In this document: piece after piece, positions 22,545 through 34,348 of the stretch
Layout: every line of letters starts with the position of its first letter
How positions within the stretch are numbered: position 1 is the first letter of the stretch
NCBI GenBank assembly: GCA_018417955.1
Contig: JACTVC010000002.1
Coordinates: forward strand, 930,001 to 994,000
Source: Laccaria trichodermophora
Lineage: Eukaryota > Basidiomycota > Agaricomycetes > Agaricales > Hydnangiaceae
Direction: 5' to 3'
DNA length: 64,000 bases
The notes under the pieces: model-generated
Seen by the model: the letters and a program-made list of their open reading frames with translations, nothing else
What the model was told of the DNA's origin: nothing
Database searches by the model: none
Program-made: the position numbers and the translations under genes

Positions 22545-24603
22545 TTATTTTGCAAAATTTTTGGGGGTCTTGGTCGTAGTATCCGACGGGCTGGTGTGCA
22601 GAGTCGTCGGAGCTGAAGTCCAGGCGAGCATCTTATCTCTAAGTTCAAGTTCTCCGTTCTTCTCTTCTGGTAGCGTGGAGCTTGAATAAGGCACTGTCCT
22701 AGGCTGTAACGGTATTGAATCCGAATATCTGCGCTCAGGCGAGCTACTAGTGGTATTCCTTTTGACTTGCACTGAGAACTGACCAGCTTCGTTATGCTCG
22801 AGTATAAGCATTCCACCTTCGCGAATCTCTCTTCCGGGCTGCCATGGGTCTGAATCACACTGTAGGGCTGCTCCCGTGTCCAACCAGAAGACGGCCATAG
22901 TCGGGTCCTCGACCCACGGGTGATCACAATGACTTTGGATGTACGCAAAGAGCAATCCAAGCACCAACACCCAAATATGCAGCGCTACCCAAAGGTACAC
23001 TCTCCAGTGAGTAATTTCGGCACGTAACGTCGGCAAGGCAATCTGCACAGTCGTAGCATTGGCACTGGCTGTATAATAGTCCGCCAAAGCTGCCCATGCC
23101 GCCTGATATGCTCGTGAAGCCAACTCGATGCCCAAGTTCCTGTTGGTCCCATAGTTCAAGGGAACAGCATAGTTAGACAAGAAAAAATTGGCTGCAAGGA
23201 GTGGTGCAATTCCCAGTGCCTCCGCAGACTGGAAATTTCCGGTGATTGAATAGGGAGCCTGTGCTTCCACGACATTCGCAGATATGATTTTACAGTTTTG
23301 ACTGCTGATCACTCCAGCCCGATACGACACATTTGCAATTGCGAAACAGTCTCTGCCGTCTGGATAGTCCGAGCCTGAGATGAAGTTGATCACGGAGCCT
23401 GGGTCGATCGTATAGTTCTGTGGGCATAGCGGCGCAGGCGTGGTAGGGTAAGACCAAGGGATCCAAATCCGAAAGGTGAACAGTCGCGTTTCTGATATGG
23501 GCATGTGTGGATCTCTGATCATTGGGCCATTTCCCCACTGCCCGTCGGGTAACAGCCCACCGGTCCCATTTGCTCTAATAAGAAAAGGACTATATCCAGA
23601 GGCGTTCTGATATATATATCCAGATGCATTCTGATATAGTAAGGACAGTTGTCCGTCCGTCAAGACCTGGTGGGGGTCTCGCACCCATTCGAAAGCGTCC
23701 ACAGCAAAGTAAGGCATCGTAACATTAGCCAGGGTGGAATGGGTAGAGAGGTATTGCGCTCCATTGATAACACGCCGAAAGATTGTGGAGGGTTCTGTGA
23801 TATTCAAGATGGAGTCTGACTGAGATGTTCCCCATGCGATGCTTGCAGAGGCGGAAGCCATCATCATGATCTCAGACTCATAATTGATCAGGTCGTTGCC
23901 AATGAATACTGAATCGCTTATGCTCTGTTTTTTCAGGACGGTTCCGTCTGTAATTCCGTTCAAAAGTATCTTCCCGGGTACTTGGGTGACTGCAGTCTCC
24001 CAGATGAATGAGCCAGTTAATGCTGCGGAGAAATAATCGATAGCAAAAGTGGCGAAAAGGGCGACGTATATGATGACCATGTTGCTTTTTCGAGTAAAGT
24101 GGCGAGGTGCAGGAGGCCAATTTGAAATCGCCTGCGATAGACCTTTTGTCGAAATGCCTCCTTGTTCCATGGCCACAAAAGCGCTGCGCCAAATGTAGCC
24201 TGTCGCCCACCATCCACCCGCAACACGTGTTATTGTAGCTCCCAACGAGACAGCAGTTGTGATGTCGGATTGGAGGGGAGCGTAAAACGTCGCATACGCA
24301 ACAGAGCCATCAACTTCTCGATATTGAGGTCGACGGGTGTTGACATTGAAAGTACGATGGTCAAGATAGCCCAAACAGATTGAGGCTACAATAACCGTCA
24401 GAGCGAAGTGCACAACGAAAGGCCTGTACTTGTAAAATTTGACACTGTTTGAGAATGGTTAGTGTGATATTGCAGTCAAAATATCTAGGATCATACCGCC
24501 ATGTTGATGTTTTTGAAGGAGGAGGGTCACCACGCATTTCAATGTCCGTCTCTACAGGGAGATAATTGGTGCTGACATGGGACAAGCTGTGTTGATCACC
24601 CAT
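22545..24603 (-). CDS. multi-pass membrane protein with large glycosylated loop, unknown family
   Basis: Two exons, 24603-24497 and 24444-22545, join in phase to 2007 nt (668 aa). A cytosolic-type N-terminus of about 40 residues is followed by a hydrophobic segment (VVHFALTVIVASICLGYL) and a second one (MVIIYVALFATFAIDYFSAA). A region of roughly 350 residues with many N-x-S/T sites (for example YQNASGYIYQNASGYSPF, a local duplication) then leads to a last membrane span (LWVALHIWVLVLGLLFAYIQ). The Ser/Pro/charged tail is presumably cytosolic. The pattern suggests an extracytosolic domain held by flanking membrane helices. I do not recognise the family and assign no function. The start ATG lies in a small first exon whose removal would leave no ATG near the first helix. 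Confidence 0.7.
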
Positions 24604-24711
24604 TCTAGGCCTGTGTTTGGGACTTCCCTTACCCTTTAAATAGCTCTAATTCATGATTAGCGCTGACATAGCCCTAACATTGGACCTTGATTATAGGGTC
24701 AAAGGATGTTC

Positions 24712-26140
24712 CTAGATGTTCTCCGTCGAAAGCAACCGACGTGCCTTATGATAGAATTCAAACAGTTGTGGACAAGCAAAGGCATCAAATTGGGTAGCGA
24801 GGTGGCTCGGTAAATCGCCACGACATAGTATTTGTAGCCAGCCTGTTGTACGTCGAAAAAGAAACTTCCAAAGTTTTTCCCACGAGAGATTGCGTCCGCC
24901 GAACTTTTGAGTGAGGAGAGCGAGGTGGATGGAGCGTTCGAAGTCGTGGTTCCAGGCGGTGCCAGACTACAATAGTTGGTACTCAATGGAAGGGGGGAGG
25001 AGAAGGGTTAGGCGATGGGGTGCGTACATCTAGTTATTGAAGATGATTTCAAATCCTTTATCTCATCCAGTATGTCTTCCTCCTCGTATTGCGCTTTTTG
25101 AACGTTGATGAAGGTGTGCCCTGATGGGACGAGACGAGCGCAAACCCTAATTCCATGTTGTTTGTCAGGGTTGGATTGGCTGGAAGAAGGGGTGACCGTC
25201 GCATGTTTTGGTCTTCCCTCACCTCTCCTTGGGGTTTAGTCGTGTTACGTTTCAAGTACGCGCTATGTCCAGCATATCAGTCAACATCATATATGCCGAG
25301 GAAATAGACAGACATACCGAACGTATCGAATTGATGTCCGTTTTCTCTTGTTGTATTCTTCAACGACTTTCTCAATGTCCGCAAAGTCCATGAGGAGAGA
25401 CAGCCGTAGATTAATACGGTTGGCTTCTTCTTTGAGGTATAACGGCCAGTCGCCATCGCAGGGCACATGTCTGTAACAATTTCAGGTGTTGTTGCGAAGG
25501 TCGGGAACTAGCACCCACTGATAACCTGACTTCGACGAACTAGACTCCAAATTGACGAGCTCGGAAAGACGAGATTTCTTTGCTTGACTAGCCTGGGGGT
25601 ACATGACTTCGTTACGGAAGGCCCACCCACCAAAGACGCGCACACTTCCTGCACAAGCGATGGTGGAAGGTGAGGCTGGGAGGGGCACCCCGGTTTCCGC
25701 ATTGCTTCAAAGATGATGGATGATCAGCGTTCGTCGTTATTCCAATGGACCAAACCCACTTGACAAAAAATCCGCCTCCCGGATAACAAATCCGCCCACT
25801 CAAGCTCCGAGGTATCCTCTGGACATGTGGGAATCTCACGCACCCTCTTGTAGGCTGCCCGCCAGATTGAGCTAGAGTTAGGGCTGCGCAGGTTGTCCTG
25901 GAAACTGTGGCTGGTGCGGCTGATGTGGTAGAGGTCTATTGGGTGTAGGTGTTCGAATATCTGAATGGAGGACGATGTGGGTTTAGTTTGAAAAGAGGTA
26001 GAGATAGTGAAAAAGGCGAACCCCGTGCAAGATATCCAAAGGCATTGTGCATAGCATACGCAGGGGCAGTGGGATACCCTAGTTTGTAGAAGAGATCGTC
26101 TCCGCTGTCCGTAGATCCACATAGCTAGATGATTGACCAC
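24712..26140 (-). CDS. F-box-like protein, multi-exon, model incomplete
   Basis: On the minus strand a short start (MPLDILHG, near 26035-26060) joins across an intron of about 61 bp to an F-box: IFEHLHPIDLYHISRTSHSF, then SSIWRAAYKRV and SELEWADLL (25790-25980). Further conserved-looking pieces follow: a CxxC-type segment near 25640-25700, LKEEANRINLRLSLLMDFAD (25360-25430), CARLVPSGHTFINVQKAQYE (about 25080-25145), and a last coherent piece ending in a stop at 24712 (HLALLTQKFGGRNLSWEKLW). I could not phase all joins, in particular the link to the last piece. The locus may be partly decayed or two adjacent genes. Such F-box proteins are numerous in mushrooms, and an SCF adaptor role is inferred only. 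Confidence 0.45.
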
Positions 26141-26587
26141 TGAAACGAAGTGTAAGAGAACTGGTCCTGTGCAAGTTCAAGTTGAACTCGGGTTCTTGTT
26201 ATCCAAATTCCCTAAGTGGCCAGCCGCAACAATAGTATTCGAGCAGAAGACGAGTGGGTAGCAAGACCATGAACTTGATGAAGTTCAAGAAAAAGGTTGT
26301 GCTAGTGGCTGTGACCAGTGCTATTTTCCGATTTTAAACACGTTTATTCAAGGTTACAAGGGCAGCAGGCGACTTTCTACTATGTACAAGTTAAATAATA
26401 CACTACGCTCAGATCCAAAGGCGAGCTATGAGCGTGCAGAAAACGATGCAATGATCCAGAGCAGACATTCAATAAAACGAAACGAGGCGGAAAGAGAGAA
26501 AAAGAAAAACAAAGATCAGAAACCAAGACCATCCCAATACACCTCATTCATGTTGTTGTCGTGTTCGAAAGCCTGAACGGCCGCCGC
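26141..26587. other. intergenic between F-box-like and disordered-protein genes
   Basis: About 450 bp holding the presumed promoter of the F-box-like gene and the 3' flank of the 26588-29175 gene. No recognisable element. Confidence 0.4.
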
Positions 26588-29175
26588 TCAACGACGAAGC
26601 CCAAAAGCCCTCAGCAACCCTCCAACAACAGGGATCTCCCACTTCCCCTCGCGGCCCTCCAGCTCCTCAACTGGAACCAGAACCTTGGTAGGCGCAGGCA
26701 TCTTTTTGCGCCTCCTAGTCGCAACCGGCTCTTCCATCTGTGGAGACGTCTTGGACCGCTTCGACTTCCTAACCATCGACTCGTCGATCTCTGGGTCTGC
26801 GTCGGACTCGACGATGATGATGGGGGCTTCTTTGCGCTTCTTTGAGGTTGAGCTGGAAATGGAGGGAGTTGGCTTGGAGGACGAAGGGACTGGCTTCATG
26901 CTCGAGAGGACTGGCTTCATGCTCGAAGGGACTGGCTTCATGCTGAAGGGAGTCAACTTCAAGCTCGAGTAAATTTCCTTCGAATTCTGCGGGACTAGCT
27001 TCGAGGTCGTGGGGAGTGGCTTCATGCTCGAGGAAGTCAGCTTCAAGCTCGACGAAGTTTCCTTCAAACGCGAGGGGACCGCCTTCGAGGCAGGCTCAAC
27101 AATCCGCTTCTTCGAAGAGGTAGACTCAACGGCAGTCTCAGCAGCACGACGACGTTTCTTCTGCTTCTTCTCTTTAGTATCCTACAACCCCGTCATCGCG
27201 TCAGTATCATATCGATACCCATGAACAAACAAGGGGACTTACATGTTCACCATCTTCAACAGACCGCTTCTTCTTCTGCTTCTTAGTCGTAGTATCGACC
27301 GCATCAGCATCCTCAATGGGACGTTTCTTCTGCTTCTTAACTGTGGCGTCCTACAAGTCACATAGCGTAAGTAACGGCTCAACAACCTAAATGAAGGAAA
27401 ACTTACGGGTACGACCGCCTCTAAATTCTCAAAGGACGACTCAGGCTCAGGGAGACGCCAAGTCCCTTTCTTCGGCGCGCTAGCGACACTTCCTTGCTTG
27501 CTCGAAACGCTTCCCTGCCTGCTAGATCCGCTTCCTTGCGCACTAGGCGCACTTTGCACACGAGTCCTAGGTGGGAGAGGCTTAATCTCCCTCTCGCTCG
27601 AAACAGTCTTGAGTGTCTTGACTCCCGAACTCTTCAAGTTCCTCCCCATTTCCTGGCTGGGCAAACTAATGCTCGAAGTACTGGTGCTCAACACCCACGG
27701 CTTGCTCTTGGGTTTCATCTTCTCCCTCCATGCACGTCGTTGTTCAGGGGTGTAGATAGGAGAGGATGGCTCAGCTGGAGTAGGAGCAGGTGGTGGGGAG
27801 ACTTCTTTGAGAGGGGGTTGGGCGACGGATTGGGATTGGAGAGGAGCTGGCTGGTGATATTCCTGAAGAGGGGCAGTATTAATGAATCCAGCCTCGTTCC
27901 ACGCAGGTTGAGCTGGGGTAGGTGTCGCTTCGGGGTAAAATAATTGCTGAGGCTGCTAAAATGAAGGAACATCAGTCAATGTCGGACACATCAATCGAAG
28001 GTGAAGGCTAACCTGAGATTGATTGTACGCGCTCGGATACCCGTTGTTCAACTCCTCTGAATAAGGAGGAGGCGCCTGATTTTGTGCAGAAGCCTGGGCT
28101 TGGGCTTGGTAGGCCATAGCCGCTTGCGCCTGAGCCTCCAACGCATACCGCTGCTGTTGTTCGTACGCGGCTTGTTGCTGTTGCTCATATGCGGCTTGTT
28201 GCTGTTGCTCGAACGCAGCTTGTTGTCGTTGTTGCTCGAATGCAGCCCGTTGCTGCTGCTCGAACGCAGCTTGTTGCTGCGCCTGCGCCTGACCCGCGTA
28301 ACTCTGGGAAGGCCCGTCCTCATCCATGTCCTCCATGTCGGCTTCGTACCCCACGTTTGGGTTTGGCTGATAGTACACCTGCTCGAACTGTTGCTGGTAT
28401 TGGTTGGGCTGTTCGACCGGGGCGACAAAGGACTGGTTGTTGTAGGTTTGTTCAACAGGGGGTTGGTGAATGAAAGACTGGCTGACGAAGGACTGTTCGA
28501 CGGGCACATTCTGAACGACAGAGGCTTGCTCGACAAACGATTGCTGGGAAGGACCTTGGTCGGCGGACGTGAGCTGATGCTGATGTTCCACCTGTGGTAC
28601 GTCAACTTGCTCGTGTGCGTGATTCGGTAGCGCGACTTCTTCAACAGGGAGCGGCACGACTCGAGGAAGAGGAAGGATACGCGGGTAAGGCTGCAGAGCG
28701 GGAAGGGGAGGCGGAGGGAAGATTAACTTGGCCACAAATCTGAGTGGCCGCGAGAATATCTTCTTGATCCCGTTCATACGGTTCGCCCACCTGGTGTCGC
28801 GAAGTCGTAGTCTTTCCTCCATCTCCGCCCTACTCATACGATATCTGGCCCTACGGTGGCCCTCACAATCCGTGGGGAGGTTGCTATTGTCGAGGGTCGG
28901 GTTTTCGGCGCGCCTGAAGCTAGATAAGCTCAACACGCAACATGAAGAAGAACAACTTACTGCTCGTCAGTCTTGCCGTCCATAATAACTTGTGCGGGGG
29001 GAGGGGGGACGACACTGGGATCAACCCCCGGCGGAAGGGGAAGGAAACCTCTGTTGACGATGAACGCCCTTCGTCGCTTCGCGACGGTTCGAACGTTCAT
29101 GAAACGCTTCTCCATCTTGTTGGAGTTGTTCTTCTGCCTGCGCTTGGGTTTGGGTTTCTCAAGAATAATAGCCAT
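26588..29175 (-). CDS. long disordered Gln-rich/Lys-rich repeat protein, probably nuclear
   Basis: Five exons, 29175-28961, 28913-28013, 27955-27407, 27350-27243 and 27181-26588, join in phase to 2367 nt (788 aa). Composition changes along the chain. The N-terminus is basic (EKPKPKRRQKNN). A region with QSFV/EQ repeats follows, then a Gln/Ala tract of units such as EQQQQAAYEQQQQAAYEQ. After a Pro/Ser-rich middle come Lys-rich blocks (KKQKKKR) that look like nuclear localisation signals. Last is a stretch of short repeats of the type SSMKPVP/SSLKLTP (about residues 610-680). No folded domain was recognised. This suggests a scaffold or chromatin/transcription-associated protein, but that is inference. 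The start is the first ATG of the first exon. Confidence 0.65.
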
Positions 29176-29834
29176 TGGCGGATAACGGGTTTGGTAATGG
29201 ATTGATTGGATTGGGTTGCAAAAAAATCGCGTACAGAGAGCGATCGACAGACGTGGGTTGTGGTTGGATTGGGGAAAAGTGGGTGGTCCCTTGTCGGTTC
29301 TTATAGAGCGCAGTATGTGGCCACCCGCGTTGACATATGTGGCCTGGAAGGCAACAAGGCGGGCCACAATTTCGCGTAGATCGTCACGCCGATTCCAGCT
29401 TTGACTTCACCACGAGGTGCGAGAGTCCTAGTATGTCCCAGAATTGGATTTACTCGCATTGACCTTGGCCATTGTTCGCCTAATCCGTCGTTGCTTCGGC
29501 AATTTTAGTGACCTGTTCAGAGACATGGCTAGGTGGTCTCTTTTGTGGATAAGATGGTAGGCAGGGCACTCGGTCGTTAATTTATAGGAGAAATTGTGAG
29601 AGAGGAACCACAACGGCGTTGGTCGAGTAGGGCCTTGTAGGGCGCCAGTTCAGAACGCGACTTCTGCCAACGCCAAATAAGAGCACAGCTTCCAAGCAGT
29701 AGATCTGGTAGATTACCGGACAGGGGTTACCAACTGTTACCAAGGCTACCTAATTGTTAGTAACCGGTATACCATAAACCAATTCTGCAATTTCTCTCTC
29801 CATCCTTAGTAAAGTAAGTACTAAGTAAGTACTA
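29176..29834. other. intergenic, promoter side of the disordered-protein gene
   Basis: About 660 bp. It contains the presumed promoter of the minus-strand gene ending at 29175. A short repeated AAGTAAGTACT motif occurs near 29812-29832. No gene was recognised. Confidence 0.35.
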
Positions 29835-30035
29835 CATCGAAACGAGTATCAAAATGGGAGAGGAGCCCTTGCAGCTCAATCGAGCCCAGAATCCCATTCG
29901 ATTGGTGGAACCCCGCCAGTTTCCAATCCAAAATCGTCACCACTTTGTATCCATCTTCGAAAAAAAAGTAAGGATATTGCGGGGCACGAAATCTCCATGC
30001 ATGAACACCAGGACTACGCCAGGTTATTTCTAAGA
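29835..30035 (-). pseudogene. fragment of an APH/choline-kinase-like phosphotransferase, frameshifted
   Basis: The minus strand encodes MHGDFVPRNIL (near 29970-30005) and, in the next frame, VVTILDWKLAGFH (near 29910-29950). These are the catalytic-loop HGD..xxN and the metal-binding D motifs of the aminoglycoside-phosphotransferase-like superfamily, at the expected spacing. The frame changes at a run of T residues (minus strand) just between them. The N-terminal lobe is not convincingly present upstream. It is therefore read as a decayed fragment of a fungal APH-like gene. Confidence 0.5.
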
Positions 30036-31688
30036 TGGCACATCGCGGCCATACGTGGGTGATTGTGAATCTTTCCTCAGAAATCGCTGACGCGGGATGG
30101 AAATGCGGAAAGAAGTTCTCCGAAAGGTAGGGAGTGGGGATAGGGATGTGATTTGTTTCTCGAGGAGGTTTGAGAGGGTGTGGCTGTACGTAGCGTACGA
30201 CAACGAAGGTGGTCTGTCGAAGATGCTCAATCTGCGTATCCGAATGGAAAAATCCTCTGCTCGCATAGGACTGAAGGACCTTCGGTTGAGTTCGCAGAGG
30301 GCTACTAAACGAGTGACGGGGATAGCATCACGACAGCGATGCCCTCTATCTCCGTCGCGACGCGGAGTTTCTGCTCTTCAAGTTTTGAGATATAAAGTCG
30401 GCCTTGAGAGAGATCCCACGGAGCAAGATGAACCTCAATCTCACTTCGTCTCTAATCGCTCTCAACGTCGACCACTTGCATTGAGGACAAAGCCTTCGTC
30501 GCGCAAGGTATGAGGGAGTAAATGGGGTTATTGTAGCCTACTTTTGTGTTGCGTTATTAGCGAAATGATAATTGGGTGGAGGGTGAAATGGGCCGTACGT
30601 GTTCTAACTTTGAGCCTTGAGGTAAGGCGATTGAAACAAGTATGAAGTCGATTCCCGCGCTGATAGTATAACAGACTTGGTCATCATAAGGGGCCATGCT
30701 TTTCACAACCGAAATCTCTGTCTTGCTCTGTCAATACAGTTGGTCGTTTTCCCCCGGAATATATTTCCATACCTTATATCATTTGCGGTAAGCAGGTCGC
30801 ACAATCTGACTGCTTTTGGCCTTGGACTGCTGTCGTGGTCGAGAACTTGGAACGAGCGATCATGTGATCGGTGAATTCCCTCCTACGGTCATTTAAGACC
30901 TCTGCTGCGCTGTTCAAAGGTGGAGAGATCACGAGGTGATGGTAGCAGCAACAAGGGGTCGCCGAAGCAAGGCGAGCCCCAAAATTTATAGGCTGGGGAG
31001 TGTAGGCTACACTACACATACAAATGTCCAATGTCAATACAAGTACAATAGAATATAGTCCATTTTAAAAGAAAACAAGAAGAGGGAGTAGAGGGAGGGC
31101 CAAAGAAAATCTGAAGAGATTAATCTAGCAGACAAAGTCTGAACAAATGCACAGTGATTGGAGAGCGTTTGTAGTAAACGATAGGCAGAGCCTAGGTGTG
31201 GAGATCACTGGCATTTGGATGAGTATGCGGCGCATAAAAAAGAGAGCGCGGAGCGCTTACCTGTGCTGGGTAGACGTGGTCTGAGAGAGAGGGCCGGCAC
31301 AGGAGAGGGAAGCGACATCGATGACTTCTCCTAACCCAGCATCTGCCAAACTTTGGCACTGAGTCAGGGATCGATGTCGCAACCATGGTTGATGAGCGGG
31401 GCTCAAGGGGAAAAGACTCTGTGGAGCTGAATCTTTTCCTGGCGGAGTTTTGAGTTGGCGCAGAGGCCTACGAAATGCCTCCTTACCCTTGGAACCCGCC
31501 ATTACGACGAGCACAGTTTCTGCGATGACATGACAGCTTAGGACCCCGTTGGGGTTTCCTCGTTCCACAACGTGCACAGTCGAGACAGTCATAATTAGTC
31601 TCCCTTGATTATCTCCCGTTCTTCTCCTCCTCCAAGTTCAATACATTGGTACGCGTTAACACACTCACCCAAATCATTCATAGCCTCC
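30036..31688. other. gene-poor stretch
   Basis: About 1.65 kb. A 138-codon frame (30097-30513, plus) and several shorter ones have no recognisable family. The part next to 30036 may contain the decayed N-terminal half of the phosphotransferase. The last few hundred bases should hold the promoter of the gene starting at 31689. Confidence 0.35.
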
Positions 31689-34211
31689 ATGAATCTATTC
31701 TCTCTACAGGTCTTCTCACTTGTTTCCCTCTTCTCCGGGACAATGTCACCAACGCAAGTAGACCGAGAGCCCTTGCTGCATACTTGTGAGTTTTACTTTA
31801 CCGAAAAGAAAAATGCTTCTGATCCCTTTCCTATATAGATGGTAACCCTGACGTCTTTGGACGTTGTCACCGCAATAATGGTGATACCATCTTCAACAGC
31901 TATGAGCGGGATGGTAAGCGAAGGATTCGAGTAGTGGTCGTTTTTTTCTGACATTGTACCAATGTAGGCGAACTCTCAGCATTCGATGCATTAGCAATTG
32001 CGGAGCTCAATGAGGCCTACATTCCTCCCCAGCAGACGAGCATCGCCCCACCCTACTTGCCGCTAGGACAGACCATCCCCAACCGAATGATTGTCACTTC
32101 GCCCAATGCCAACTGGATGCCATTCATCTCTTTGCGCCCCCGAGCTGTCCGTGCCCAAGAAGATGGCCGTTTTGCTTGGGCAGACTTTACAGTGTGCCCT
32201 CAATGGTTCATCGAAAGCCAGTGGCATCTTCCGTTTGTCAGATCTCCCCCGCCCGAGGCTACAATCAAGCACCACGAGCTTGGTTTTTGTTGGTGGCAAT
32301 TGGGAGAGAATCATTTTGTGGAAGCGAAGGGTTCGGCTTACCGCAACCTCGGTACTTTGCGTGGAAACATTGCAGATTTTCTACGAGGGGAGGCTAAGAA
32401 AGTTCACGTTGCCTGCCAAGACGTCAAGCAACTGAAGGATTTTGGCCGTCTGTTTTACCTAGCAAACAAGACCGTTGATGCAGCCGGCCAACTCAAGTTT
32501 TGCTCCTTCACCAGACGCGACCTGATCTACCACATCAGCGGCTTCCAGCGCCTTTACCTGGAGACCCTCGCCATGTATGACTGGCACACAAAGTGGGCTT
32601 TCCGTCTCAACGACAGCACCGGAAAAATCTACGAAATCGACAAGACAATTATGGGTGCAATCACTGACAGCCCTGATTGTATTGCGATGCTCTACAGAAC
32701 TGGTGCACCGGGTTGGTATGTGCGACCACCGTCAAATGTCCCGCAGGACATGACGATCCGTCATATTGTCGCGCCGGGTTGCGAAGAAATGCCAACAGTA
32801 CGGGGACATCCTGCCAACGAGTGCGATCCACGCACATTTACGCACAAAGACTTCCCCGGCATGCCTTTCCCGACTGTTGTCACTGCATGCCCTCGAAGTA
32901 GCGATTATGTCGCTGCCTGCCAAAACTGGCGTGAAGGACATTTCGGCCCCCTTGATCCTCAAGTTGTCGCTGAGGCTTCTGTGGTTTGGCCATGGTCAAG
33001 TCATCTCCCTCCCCTGGTAGGTTTTCACATCCTTGGTACTTTGAACACGCACCAATTCATCATACAACAGCCCTGTCTGTCTCCCGCACGGTATCTGTCT
33101 CCTCCGCGGTGAATAAATCTGCGCAAGGCATGCTTCCTTCCCCTTTTCTAACTAGTGTTATTGATTGAATTTGATCATAATAGCTTGCGTAAATCTTGCT
33201 AAATTTCATGAGCCAGACCTTGACCATGTGCCACCTCAATCCCCGCCCTGGAAGGTTGCATTAGAAGCCGTGGATACGGATTCACGGCGCGTTTTTTCTA
33301 CGCCCGCCGCGAACAAGTATCGCGGTTATCAATTCCCAGATCCTTTCCTATTCATCACCGGCTCCAACCACCGAAGCATGATGTTGGCCTGGCTGATGAT
33401 GCGTGCTCAGTGGCTTCAATCCCTCGTTAACACTGATTCTGCCCCTCAACTTCCTGTCCCCCAACACTAGCGCAACTTCCTCCACGATTTCGCCAAGGAA
33501 ATGGGGTTGTTGCCCACGATACCTTCAACAAGCATAGCAAGTCATGGCGGCGTGCAGAAGAAAAAGGGCAAAGACCAGACACACACCAAGGATCTGAAGA
33601 ACCGCCGTTCTCGCAAGGCCAAGGAGGTTCAAGCTTCCATATTCTCTGGTGTGGTGTCTCTGGGAAAACGTCCTGACGTGGTTTACTGGGGGGACGTGGT
33701 AGTAATGCAAGAGGATAAAGACGACGGCCTCACCTCGAACATCATGTCGCAGGTGATCTGGAACACATTCGAACAAAACTTCCGCTATGAAATCCGCCAA
33801 CTCGACCGACATCTCTCGCCCGCTGCTTGGGCCTCGGATTCTGAAGCCGGCCTGCGCGAAGATCTAATCCGTCGCATTTTCCCAGATGACAGCAACGGCC
33901 TCGTTGTCTCTGAAGGTCCACCTTCTATCGTTGGCCTTGCGGCGGAGAACTGGAAGGACCGCTTGAAACATGTGGAGGCATTACGGCAGTTAGTAAAGGG
34001 ATGGCCGGGAGCCGCCGCAAGGCAATTGAAAGCACGATATATTTCTGAAGGCATCTCTGAGGCAAAGTTCAAAGAATCAGAGGGAATGGTGGTCAAGGTG
34101 TACTGCCAGACTTTTTTTGACACCTTCGGCCGTGCGCCTTGCACCCCGCATCAGATTTCCCGAGTTTGTGATCACGAAAAACATTCACTATCAAAATCTC
34201 AAATTGATTGA
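31689..34211 (+). CDS. uncharacterised agaricomycete multicopy-family protein
   Basis: Proposed exons 31689-31785, 31839-31913, 31968-33016, 33213-33425 and 33471-34211 total 2175 nt (724 aa). The sequence is coherent throughout: PNRMIVTSPNANWMPFISLR, CQDVKQLKDFGRLFYLANK, FPDPFLFITGSNHRSMMLAW, and near the end VKVYCQTFFDTFGRAPCTPH. I recall similar proteins as a lineage-specific multicopy family in mushrooms with no assigned function. No catalytic motif is evident. If the 45-bp segment 33426-33470 is not an intron, an in-frame TAG at 33468-33470 breaks the gene. The 33017-33212 intron is longer than its neighbours. A second in-frame ATG (31743) could be the real start. Confidence 0.6.
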
Positions 34212-34348
34212 CAATAGACAGCAGAGAGAGACAGGGAACAACTTCAAGCTTGCGACAAGAATGTGATTAACGTGATCAAGGGTAAGCTCAAGCATGTATT
34301 TTTACATTAGATCAATTTAATTTACATTTTATAAGAGTTGTCATTAGT

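Noticed and set aside
28082..28630. 182-codon plus-strand frame opposite the Gln-rich gene
   Set aside because: A Leu-rich antisense shadow of the CAG/GCx repeats. The minus-strand gene has phased introns and explains the region.
31689..31750. N-terminal hydrophobic stretch (MNLFSLQVFSLVSLFSG) as a signal peptide
   Set aside because: A second ATG follows at 31743 and the rest of the protein has no secretory features. The stretch may be 5' UTR.
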